Positions 1-5,961 of a stretch of 7,700 nt of DNA are shown here, one piece after another. The number at the start of each line of letters is the position of its first letter. Position 1 is the stretch's first letter. Made by a program: the position numbers and the translations under genes. The stretch is from Gammaproteobacteria bacterium. GTDB lineage: Bacteria > Pseudomonadota > Gammaproteobacteria > Steroidobacterales > Steroidobacteraceae. The notes under the pieces were generated by a model, which was given only the letters and a program-made list of their open reading frames with translations, did not search any database and was not told where the DNA came from. Location: contig JAURMS010000233.1 in the NCBI GenBank assembly GCA_030830595.1, positions 1 through 7,700 of the forward strand, in the 5' to 3' direction.

Positions 1-144
1 CGGTCGGGCACCCACCTGTCGGTCGCCAACCAGCATCCGGGCGTCAGCGTGAACGACCTGACGGATGAGAAACTGGTGGACGAGCTGTGCGGGAACGCCG
101 CATTGAGCGGCGTTCCGGTGACGGTTAGCGGCGCACAGGGTTGA
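1..144 (+). CDS. C-terminal fragment of an unidentified protein (5' end outside window)
   Basis: Frame 1 is open from the window edge to a TGA at 142-144 and gives the last 47 residues of a protein. The fragment begins RSGTHLSVANQHPGV and ends VPVTVSGAQG. It has a mixed, soluble-looking composition with one cysteine (in DELCGN), no membrane segment and no motif I can assign. Third positions are mostly G or C, as expected for a real gene in this genome. Coding is further supported by the close convergent stop (3 bp) of the next gene and by a U-tract terminator on the same strand at 208-233, about 65 nt past the stop. I do not recognise the family. The gene contains a perfect 10-bp hairpin at 92-116 within its last 18 codons. 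Confidence 0.6.
   Translation, partial: RSGTHLSVANQHPGVSVNDLTDEKLVDELCGNAALSGVPVTVSGAQG
92..116. terminator. Perfect 10-bp inverted repeat at convergent junction; possible U-less terminator of the minus-strand operon
   Basis: Positions 92-101 (GGAACGCCGC) pair perfectly with 107-116 (GCGGCGTTCC) around the 5-nt loop ATTGA. The stem lies inside the 3' end of the plus-strand gene and starts 32 nt past the stop of the minus-strand zinc-ribbon gene, a normal terminator position for that operon. No T-run follows on either strand, so it is not a canonical intrinsic terminator. It could instead end transcription without a U-tract or protect the mRNA 3' end. The structure is seen directly; the role is inferred. 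Confidence 0.45.
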
Positions 145-147
145 TCG

Positions 148-426
148 TCAGGCGTCTGCCGGAGCCGCGTAATGCGCGAAGGTGGCCCGTGCACCGCGGG
201 GCGCACGCTTCGGCGGCGGCCGAAGTTGTTTTTCTCCCCGCGTTCCGCAGCGACGGCAGCGGGGCGTGAAATCCACTACCCGGCGAGTGGCCACACCCTG
301 TCGCTCGAGATCGGACAGGTTGAGGTCGGCCCATCTCTGGCAGCGCGGACAGAAGCACGCGAGCTGGTATCCGAGCCTGGACAAGTCCGACAGGGTACTG
401 AGACGAATGGAGGAAGTGCTGTTCAT
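148..426 (-). CDS. Small zinc-ribbon-like protein (CxCxxC...CxxC), unknown function
   Basis: This is a 92-residue protein with five cysteines in a metal-site arrangement. C24, C26 and C29 (ACFCPRC) are followed 28 residues later by C57 and C60 (PRCRRCGTRG), as in a four-cysteine zinc ribbon. Between them lies LNLSDLERQG, a short helix-like segment. The N-terminal part (LSDLSRLGYQLAC) and this spacing resemble small hypothetical zinc-binding proteins of proteobacteria that I know only as uncharacterised. The tail after residue 66 is rich in proline, arginine and alanine and may be disordered. The ATG at 424-426 is preferred. A TTG at 454-456 in the same frame would add 10 residues, with GAGGGG 11 nt upstream, so the start is uncertain. 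The gene follows the DUF819 gene by 52 bp (22 bp from the TTG) on the same strand, probably in one transcript. The function is unknown; binding of RNA, DNA or a protein partner are all possible. Confidence 0.68.
   Translation of the reverse strand: MNSTSSIRLSTLSDLSRLGYQLACFCPRCQRWADLNLSDLERQGVATRRVVDFTPRCRRCGTRGEKQLRPPPKRAPRGARATFAHYAAPADA
208..233 (+). terminator. Rho-independent terminator for the upstream plus-strand gene, antisense inside the zinc-ribbon gene
   Basis: CTTCGGC (208-214) pairs perfectly with GCCGAAG (219-225) around the loop GGCG, giving a 7-bp GC-rich stem. TTGTTTTT (226-233) follows at once, with 7 T in 8 positions. This is a canonical intrinsic terminator on the plus strand, 63 nt past the stop of the plus gene at 144. 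It lies within the codons for the proline/arginine-rich tail of the convergent zinc-ribbon gene, so the two 3' ends would overlap as antisense RNA. Confidence 0.62.
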
Positions 427-478
427 GGGGGAAGCATGCCCCCCCCACTGGTTCAAGGCGTGACCTACCCCTCAAAAC

Positions 479-1657
479 TTAAACGCCGGCCACCCATTTC
501 AACAGAACCATGCACAAAAGCCCTGCGTAGGTGCCCAACACGTAGCCTGCAACCGCCAGGAGCACCCCGACCGGCGCGAGCGTGGGATGGAAGGCCGAGG
601 CAACGATCGGCGCGCTGGCCGCCCCGCCAATATTGGCCTGAGAGCCCACCGCCACCAGAAACACAGGGGCCTTGATCCACCAACCGACCAGCAGCATCAC
701 GGCCACGTGGATCGTCATCCAGACTGCCCCCACGGCGATCAGTATCGGGGCCTCGAAGATCAAGTCAAAATTCGCGTGAGCGCCAATGGTGGCCACCAAC
801 AGGTAGAGCATGGCTCCACCGATCCGGGAGGCTCCGGCACCCTCCAGGCGCCTTGCCCGAGTCAAGGACAGTCCTGCGGCCAGGGCGGTCACCACCACGA
901 ACTTCCAGATCGTGGCTGAGAAAATCGGTGCCTCAGCTGCGAGCCACTGACCTGCGAGGGTAGCCACCCACATGCCGATGAAGGCAACGGCCAACAAGCG
1001 CAAGAGATCGTCCAGCGTCGGAATACGGGCGTGCTGAGCCTCGAAGCCGGCCACCCGCTGCTTGAGGTCCTCGATCGCGGAGGCATCCGCGCCCGTCGCC
1101 CGATCGATCCGGTAGGCCTGCCCGGCCAGGTACAGCAGGATCCCCATCCAGACGTTGGCGACCGCGACATCGACGATGACCATCAGCCCGAACAGGCTCT
1201 CGCTCGTCCCGGCCGCTTGCGACAGGGCTACCATGTTGGCGCCACCGCCGATCCAGCTGCCACTCAGCGCGGCAAGCCCCTGCCAGGCATCGGGGGGTAC
1301 TGCCTCGCGGAACAACCACAGGGCGATAGGCCCGCCGACCACCACGCCCAGGGTGCCCGCCAGCAGCATGATGATCGCCTTCGGTCCCAGCCGGACCAGG
1401 GCTGGCAGGTCGAGCGCCAGGATCAGGAGCATCAGGCTGGCAGGCAGCAGATAGGCCATGATCCATTCGTAGAGGGGCGACTCGGAAGGCAGGACGCCCA
1501 GGGTGGTCAAGGATGTGGGCAGGAAGTAACAGAAGACCAGTTGCGGCACCACAGCAAAGACCCGCCGCCCGGCGGCAGTGCCTGCAAACCAGAAAATGCC
1601 CGCCAGAATCCCCAGCAGTACAGCCAGCACCCCCGCCGGCTCGTTGACCAATGCCAT
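479..1657 (-). CDS. DUF819 family integral membrane protein, putative inner-membrane transporter
   Basis: A 392-residue, strongly hydrophobic protein with about ten predicted membrane segments across its length and one long polar loop at roughly residues 182-218 (YRIDRATGADAS onward, ending ARIPTLDDLL). Two glycine-rich signatures in equivalent places of the two halves, SGSWIGGGAN at 132-141 and GSQANIGGAASAP at 338-350, match what I know of the DUF819 (YjcL-like) family and suggest an inverted-repeat carrier fold. No substrate is established for most members. Length is full for the family. The ATG at 1655-1657 opens directly into a hydrophobic first segment. The ribosome site is weak (GAGAA about 10 nt upstream). 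The downstream zinc-ribbon gene is probably co-transcribed; the M13 peptidase gene diverges 103 bp away. Amino-acid or peptide-derived substrates would fit the neighbours, but this is inference. Confidence 0.88.
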   Translation of the reverse strand: MALVNEPAGVLAVLLGILAGIFWFAGTAAGRRVFAVVPQLVFCYFLPTSLTTLGVLPSESPLYEWIMAYLLPASLMLLILALDLPALVRLGPKAIIMLLAGTLGVVVGGPIALWLFREAVPPDAWQGLAALSGSWIGGGANMVALSQAAGTSESLFGLMVIVDVAVANVWMGILLYLAGQAYRIDRATGADASAIEDLKQRVAGFEAQHARIPTLDDLLRLLAVAFIGMWVATLAGQWLAAEAPIFSATIWKFVVVTALAAGLSLTRARRLEGAGASRIGGAMLYLLVATIGAHANFDLIFEAPILIAVGAVWMTIHVAVMLLVGWWIKAPVFLVAVGSQANIGGAASAPIVASAFHPTLAPVGVLLAVAGYVLGTYAGLLCMVLLKWVAGV

Positions 1658-1760
1658 GCGCTAAGTTCTCATGGGCGGGCCAGAGAGTCCACTCAGCGCG
1701 GCTTGGCGGGCCCATCGCGGTCGGCTACCTTTTCGCGGACCAGACCCTCAAGGAGGCCCC
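1658..1760. promoter_or_regulatory. Divergent spacer between DUF819 and M13 genes, with a possible sigma-70 promoter for the M13 gene
   Basis: This 103-bp spacer separates two divergently transcribed genes and must hold both promoters unless they start inside coding sequence. For the plus strand the best match is TTGGCG (1703-1708), 17 bp, then TACCTT (1726-1731), which would start the M13 transcript some 20-25 nt before its ATG. Agreement with consensus is only 4 of 6 and 3 of 6. No convincing minus-strand promoter was found. Confidence 0.35.
1751..1756 (+). promoter_or_regulatory. Shine-Dalgarno site fixing the M13 peptidase start
   Basis: AGGAGG lies 4 nt before the ATG at 1761. It picks this start over an in-frame ATG at 1671, which would add 30 polar residues ahead of the signal peptide. 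Confidence 0.8.
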
Positions 1761-3818
1761 ATGCCGAGGCTTGACCACTGCCTGAACGCACTGTGCCTGC
1801 TGGCCCTGAGCTGCGTGGCTTCCGCCGACGACCAGGGCCCCCTGCGGGAGTTTCCGTACACATCCGGCCTCGACCCGGCGGCTATGGACCGGCAGGCCGA
1901 TCCCTGCGAGGACTTCTTCCAGTACAGCTGCGGTGGCTGGTTGAAGAACCATCCGATCCCACCCGACCGGTCCAGCTGGGAGGTGTATTCCAAGCTCGCC
2001 GAGGACAATCTGCGCTACCTGTGGGGCCTGCTGTCGCAAGCCTCACTCGGTGACGGCACCCGGAGCACTGAACAGGCCCAGCTGGGCGATTTCTTTGCCG
2101 CGTGCATGGATACTGAGGCCATCGACAAGTTGGGACTGGCGCCTGCCGAGGGCACCCTCGAATCCATCCGGCGACTACGTTCGCGCAAGGAATTGCCGGA
2201 ACTCCTGGCGAGGCTGCACGACGGTCGGGGCAACGGTGCGGCCCTGTTCGGCTATTCGGCGTGGCAGGACTTCGAGTCCAGCGACCGCTACATCGGCACT
2301 TTTTTCTCTGGCGGCATTGGCCTCCCGGAGCGGGATTACTATCTCGAAGACAGCCCTCGCATGATCGAAACCCGCCAACGCTATGCGGAGCATATCGAAC
2401 GCATGTGGGTGCTCGCTGGGGGCGATGAGCAGGAGTCAGCGCAGGTTGCAGAGCGCGTCCTGACCTTGGAGACCGCCCTGGCGAAGGCGACCCTGCCGGT
2501 GACTGACCAGCAAGATCCCACCAAGCTCAATCACCCCATGCGAATCACCGAATTGGGCCGCGCGGCCCGGGGCTTCGACTGGAAGCGCTACGTCGAACTG
2601 AGATCAAGCGGCGCTTCGGAGCGAATCAATGCCACTGAGCCGGCGTTCCTCACCGAGGTAGCCAGGGTCATCGACGATACGGCGATTGGGGACTTGCGTA
2701 ACTACCTGACGTGGAGCTTCCTGCGCGCCCACGCCCGCTGGCTGTCTACCCCACTGGCCGACGAGTCCTTTGCCTTCAACTACGGCTACCTGTTTGGCAT
2801 CCAGGAACAGCCGCCGCGCTGGAAGACCTGCGTACGCGGGGTCGACGAAGACCTCGGCGAAGCGCTCGGCAAGGAGTTCGTGAGCCGCACTTTCGCAGGG
2901 GAAACCCGCGAAGCGGCCGCGCGAATGATCGGCACCATTCAGGAGGTGATGCGCGAGCGCATCAGCAATCTTGACTGGATGGGCGACTCGACCCGAGCCA
3001 AGGCACTGGAAAAGCTCGAAGCCATGCGCAACAAGGTCGGCCACCCGGAACGTTGGCGTGACTACACGGCTCTCTTGATCGAACCCGGCGACTATTTCGG
3101 CAACCGCAGCCGGGCAGCGGCCTTCGAGCAGCGCAGGCTGCTGTCGCGCATCGGACAGCCGGTCGACCCGGACGAGTGGTCCATGACACCGCAAACGGTC
3201 AATGCGTATTACGACTGGATGCGTAACGAAATGAACTTCCCGGCCGGTGTGCTGCAACCGCCCCTGTTCGACCTCTCGATTGACGTCGCCCCGGCCTGGG
3301 GGAATACCGGCGCAACGATTGGTCACGAGTTGATCCACGGTTTCGACGATGCCGGACGGCACTTCGACGCCGCTGGCAACCTCAAGGACTGGTGGAGCGA
3401 GGCCGATGCCGCCGCCTTCGAGTCGCAGGCGCAGTGCCTGAAGGACCAGTACGCTGAATATGTGGTGGTCGATGACATCCGCATCAACAGCGAACTGACT
3501 TTGGGTGAGGACATCGCCGATCTCGGCGGCCTCACCCTGGCCTACATCGGCTGGAGAATCGCCACGGAAGAAGAAAGCCTCACGGAAGTGGACGGCCTGA
3601 CGCCTGACCAGCGATTTTTCGTGGGCAACGCCCAATGGGCCTGTGGGCACCAGACGGACGAGAGGGCGCGCGTGCTCGCCAGAACCGACCCCCATTCTCC
3701 GTTGCGGTACCGGGTCAACGGCGTGATGGTGAACCTACCGGAATTCCAGGAGGCCTTCGAATGCCAGACGGGGGACCGGATGTACCGGTCCCCCGAGCAG
3801 ATGTGCAGGATCTGGTAA
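1761..3818 (+). CDS. Secreted M13 family zinc metallopeptidase (neprilysin/PepO type)
   Basis: A 685-residue exported endopeptidase, the normal size for family M13, which cleaves peptides on the amino side of hydrophobic residues. Residues 1-22 form a Sec signal peptide ending VASA, so the mature enzyme begins at D23 in the periplasm or outside. The N-terminal M13 domain opens with PCEDFFQYSCGGW (48-60) and runs to about 430. The catalytic domain holds NAYYDWMRNEMNFPAGVLQPP (from N481), the zinc motif HELIH (H522, E523, H526), third ligand E583 in EDIAD with D587, then DPHSP (H645) and R651, which match neprilysin His711 and Arg717 in spacing. The protein ends CRIW, the usual CxxW terminus of M13 enzymes. 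All catalytic residues are present, so it should be active. The start is fixed by AGGAGG. The gene ends 6 bp from the stop of the convergent S9 peptidase and carries an 11-bp hairpin in its last codons. Confidence 0.95.
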   Translation: MPRLDHCLNALCLLALSCVASADDQGPLREFPYTSGLDPAAMDRQADPCEDFFQYSCGGWLKNHPIPPDRSSWEVYSKLAEDNLRYLWGLLSQASLGDGTRSTEQAQLGDFFAACMDTEAIDKLGLAPAEGTLESIRRLRSRKELPELLARLHDGRGNGAALFGYSAWQDFESSDRYIGTFFSGGIGLPERDYYLEDSPRMIETRQRYAEHIERMWVLAGGDEQESAQVAERVLTLETALAKATLPVTDQQDPTKLNHPMRITELGRAARGFDWKRYVELRSSGASERINATEPAFLTEVARVIDDTAIGDLRNYLTWSFLRAHARWLSTPLADESFAFNYGYLFGIQEQPPRWKTCVRGVDEDLGEALGKEFVSRTFAGETREAAARMIGTIQEVMRERISNLDWMGDSTRAKALEKLEAMRNKVGHPERWRDYTALLIEPGDYFGNRSRAAAFEQRRLLSRIGQPVDPDEWSMTPQTVNAYYDWMRNEMNFPAGVLQPPLFDLSIDVAPAWGNTGATIGHELIHGFDDAGRHFDAAGNLKDWWSEADAAAFESQAQCLKDQYAEYVVVDDIRINSELTLGEDIADLGGLTLAYIGWRIATEEESLTEVDGLTPDQRFFVGNAQWACGHQTDERARVLARTDPHSPLRYRVNGVMVNLPEFQEAFECQTGDRMYRSPEQMCRIW
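3769..3795. terminator. Perfect 11-bp hairpin at the M13/S9 convergent junction; possible U-less terminator for the S9 gene
   Basis: CGGGGGACCGG (3769-3779) pairs perfectly with CCGGTCCCCCG (3785-3795) around the loop ATGTA. It is coding sequence for TGDRMYRSPE near the C-terminus of the M13 peptidase and ends 21 nt before that gene's TAA. On the minus strand it begins 29 nt past the S9 stop, where a terminator is expected. Neither side has a T-run. A very stable stem this close to two stops is unlikely to be accidental, but termination itself is inferred. Confidence 0.5.
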
Positions 3819-3824
3819 GGAGCC

Positions 3825-5798
3825 TCAGAGCCCCCCGGGTCCACAGCTGTCGCGCAGGTATCCCTCCAGCAACTCGAGCACCTTGGCTTGCTTGTCAGGC
3901 GTGATCGACGGGCCGTGGCCGTAGTCGCTGATGGCCACGTACGTCGAATCCTTGCCGGCTGCGAGCAGGGCCTCGTGGTATTTCTCGGACTGATCGATGG
4001 GCACGGTCTGGTCTCGGTCCCCGTGGAAGATGAGGATCGGGATCGAGGCCTTGTCCACCTGCTCCAGCGGCGAGAGACCCGCAATGGTCGGGTTCTGGAA
4101 CTCCCGGTTGAAGCGTGAGCCCTCGAAGGTCACGCGGTCGAATGTCCTGAGCTCCGACAGGCCAGCGCCGGCGATCGCGCACTGCCACGGCGGATCCGGG
4201 CGGACGATGGCCGCCATGGCCGCGTAACCCCCGTAGGAAAAGCCGTACATGGCCATCCGATCCGGGTCGGCAATGCCCTGCTCCACCAGCCAGCGGGCCC
4301 CGTCATCCTTGTCATCCTGCATCTTCTGGCCCCATTCGCGGTCACCGGCTCTCCAGAGCGTTTGACCCCAGCCGTCAGAGCCGCGGTACTGGGGTTGCAG
4401 CACCGCGTAGCCGCGATTGGCGAGGAACTGCCTCCAGGTGTCGAAACCGATCTGGTCGCGTGCCCACGGCCCGCCGTGGGGCATCACCACCAGCGGATAG
4501 GGTTTTTCCCCGGTCAGGGGCAGCGTCAGGAACGCGGGGACCTCCAGGCCGTCGCGCGCCTTGTAGTTCACAAGCTGGGTCTTGGGCAGCTTCGCCGGAT
4601 CCAGCAGGGGCCGCGGCTTGCCCAGTTCGATCAGGCCTTTGTTGGCGTCGTACAGGTAATAGGTCCCCGGATCGTTGGAATCCGAGACAAAGACCACCGC
4701 ACGCATCTCGTCATCGGAAAACGAGCCCAGGCTGATGTGCTTGCCGGGAAATGCCTGCTTCAGGCCCTTATGAAGCGCGTCCCGATCCGGATCGATCCAG
4801 TACACCTCGCTACGAGGGCCTGCGTAACTGAAACCCAGCAGCTGGCCGAATTTCTTACGGCTCGTTCCCAGGACCACGCCGGTCGCGTCGTACTTGCGAT
4901 GCTCGAAGATGGGCTCGGAGAGCTCGTCGGTCTTGAGGTTGTATTCCCGGATCACCGCATGCTCGCGGCCCTTGGTGTCGGTCATGTAGAAGATATCCGG
5001 ATCCAGCCCGAAACCAGCGGGCTGCAGGCCCTCGCGGTCACGGGCGAAGAACGTGGCGATGCGTCCCCAACTGTCGGAGCCCGCCTTGCGAGCCTCGACC
5101 TCGATCCGAGCCGTGTCACCGCTCCCTTCAGTCTGGATCTTGCCGCGGACGTTCCCCTCGAGGTCGGTAAAGGCCTGACTGCCACTGGCAGCCTTGAAGA
5201 TGCGCTTCACCCGGTATTTGTCGAGGTCCATCTCGTAGATGTCGCCGGCGCCCTCGAAATTAGCGATGCGGACAAGGACCCGGTCCGGATCGTTAGGCAG
5301 GCGGTCCAGCAGGGAAATCTGCCCAAACAGGCTTTCGATCCTGGATCCCCCGCCACCGAAGGGTTCCAGCAACTCGCCCTTGCGCAGGTCGTAGACGAAG
5401 GCCTTCTGACGGAACGTCTTGATTTTCCGGGCCCCAACCGCGAAATCCATGTTCTGCAGGCCAATGACGTAAACGGCGTGGTCGTTGAGCCACGAGGCAC
5501 CGACCGGCTTCCAACGCGAGCCGTCGGCAGCCGTCAGGTCGAAACGCTGCGGTGCGGCCGCGAGCGCATCGGCGTCCCAAACGGCAACCGATGGCGTGCC
5601 TGTGACATCCGGCAGGGACACCGCAACCAGGTGCTTGCCATCCGGCGACAGGGCAACGCTGGAGAGCACTGGGTCGTGAACCCAGGCATTCAACTGAATC
5701 TGGATATCGGCAGGCGAAGCCCCCTGAGCGAGGCTGGGTGCCGCAGCCAGGGTCAGCGCGGTCGCGAGGAGGGAAACCAGCAGGCGCGATGCAGGCAT
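3825..5798 (-). CDS. Secreted S9 family serine peptidase (prolyl oligopeptidase / acylaminoacyl-peptidase-like)
   Basis: A 657-residue exported serine peptidase. Residues 1-24 form a signal peptide (MPASRLLVSLL, ending PSLA before QG), so it acts in the periplasm or beyond. Residues of about 40-400 are the propeller-like N-terminal domain, which limits substrates of such enzymes to short peptides. An alpha/beta-hydrolase domain follows. PHGGPWARD and YRGSDGWG precede the nucleophile S521 in GFSYGGYAA; D596 in HGDRDQTVP and H628 in YGHG complete the triad in the right order and spacing. The family cleaves dipeptides, N-acylated residues or post-proline bonds; which one applies cannot be told from sequence alone. 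The ATG at 5796-5798 was chosen because it begins the signal peptide. An in-frame ATG at 5858 would bury it behind 20 residues. The ribosome site is weak (GGAA about 8 nt before the ATG). It diverges from the TonB-dependent receptor gene and converges on the M13 gene. Confidence 0.93.
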   Translation of the reverse strand: MPASRLLVSLLATALTLAAAPSLAQGASPADIQIQLNAWVHDPVLSSVALSPDGKHLVAVSLPDVTGTPSVAVWDADALAAAPQRFDLTAADGSRWKPVGASWLNDHAVYVIGLQNMDFAVGARKIKTFRQKAFVYDLRKGELLEPFGGGGSRIESLFGQISLLDRLPNDPDRVLVRIANFEGAGDIYEMDLDKYRVKRIFKAASGSQAFTDLEGNVRGKIQTEGSGDTARIEVEARKAGSDSWGRIATFFARDREGLQPAGFGLDPDIFYMTDTKGREHAVIREYNLKTDELSEPIFEHRKYDATGVVLGTSRKKFGQLLGFSYAGPRSEVYWIDPDRDALHKGLKQAFPGKHISLGSFSDDEMRAVVFVSDSNDPGTYYLYDANKGLIELGKPRPLLDPAKLPKTQLVNYKARDGLEVPAFLTLPLTGEKPYPLVVMPHGGPWARDQIGFDTWRQFLANRGYAVLQPQYRGSDGWGQTLWRAGDREWGQKMQDDKDDGARWLVEQGIADPDRMAMYGFSYGGYAAMAAIVRPDPPWQCAIAGAGLSELRTFDRVTFEGSRFNREFQNPTIAGLSPLEQVDKASIPILIFHGDRDQTVPIDQSEKYHEALLAAGKDSTYVAISDYGHGPSITPDKQAKVLELLEGYLRDSCGPGGL

Positions 5799-5799
5799 T

Positions 5800-5884
5800 G
5801 AGACAGTTCCAAAGCTTGAAAGAGACAGAAAAATAGCATGCCCGTCAGGTTTTTCCATACCAGCGTGTTGTAAATATGAGACAG
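5800..5884 (-). repeat. Three direct copies of CTGTCTC in the divergent spacer
   Basis: On the minus strand CTGTCTC occurs at 5806-5800, 5828-5822 and 5884-5878. Each is followed by three A/T bases (AAT, TTT and ATA). Copy starts are 22 and 56 bp apart. The copy nearest the S9 gene ends one base before its ATG. Binding-site function is inferred from repetition only. Confidence 0.5.
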
Positions 5885-5887
5885 GTG

Positions 5888-5916
5888 TTGAATTCGGCTT
5901 ACACTGAGCGTAAAAA
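5888..5916 (+). promoter_or_regulatory. Possible sigma-70 promoter of the TonB-dependent receptor gene
   Basis: TTGAAT (5888-5893) and TAAAAA (5911-5916) are separated by exactly 17 bp, each matching consensus at 4 of 6 bases. Transcription would begin near 5923, giving a leader of about 40 nt. A rival -10, TACACT at 5900-5905, with GAGACA 16 bp upstream is equally scored, so the exact promoter is unsettled. Confidence 0.35.
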
Positions 5917-5946
5917 GGCCCCTAAGCTTTTGGTTCCCAGACATTT

Positions 5947-5953
5947 AGGGAGA
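5947..5953 (+). promoter_or_regulatory. Ribosome binding site of the TonB-dependent receptor
   Basis: AGGGAGA lies 8 nt before the ATG at 5962, with good spacing. It supports this start, which also begins the signal peptide. Confidence 0.65.
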
Positions 5954-5961
5954 TATTTCAG

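Larger units (their letters stand above)
5799..5961. promoter_or_regulatory. Divergent regulatory spacer between S9 peptidase and TonB receptor genes, with repeated heptamer
   Basis: This 163-bp spacer is clearly more AT-rich than its flanks and serves two divergent genes. GAGACAG (CTGTCTC on the minus strand) occurs three times in one orientation, at 5800-5806, 5822-5828 and 5878-5884. AAGCTTTGG and AAGCTTTTGG occur in opposite orientation, each in the leader of its own gene (5817 down to 5809, and 5924-5933). These are candidate operator sites shared by the two genes. I could not place a convincing promoter for the minus-strand gene. Confidence 0.5.

Noticed and set aside
172..675. Long open frame on the plus strand across the zinc-ribbon gene and the end of DUF819
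   Set aside because: Its composition is low-complexity and arginine/proline-rich, it has no motif, and it is antisense to two better supported genes. It is a by-product of high GC.
1671..1715. ATGGGC/GCCCAT inverted repeat in the DUF819/M13 spacer
   Set aside because: Only 6 bp with a 33-bp spacer in very GC-rich DNA; easily chance.
1697..1738. CGCGG three times at 18-19 bp spacing before the M13 gene
   Set aside because: A 5-mer of G and C is expected often in this background; not enough to call an operator.
1671..1760. Upstream in-frame ATG that would lengthen the M13 peptidase by 30 residues
   Set aside because: The extension is polar and precedes a clear signal peptide; the AGGAGG site serves the ATG at 1761.
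2604..3695. 363-codon minus-strand open frame antisense to the M13 gene
   Set aside because: The plus strand encodes an intact M13 peptidase with every catalytic residue; the antisense frame has no recognisable domain.
4362..5801. 479-codon plus-strand open frame antisense to the S9 gene
   Set aside because: The minus strand encodes a complete S9 peptidase with signal peptide and triad; the antisense frame is a GC-driven mirror frame.
5799..5858. Upstream in-frame ATG that would lengthen the S9 peptidase by 20 residues
   Set aside because: It would place the signal peptide internally and extend into the repeat-bearing regulatory spacer.
5912..5931. AAAAG...CTTTT mini-hairpin in the TonB-receptor leader, considered as an attenuator or riboswitch
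   Set aside because: The stem is only 5 bp of weak pairs with no conserved aptamer features; the leader is too short for a riboswitch.
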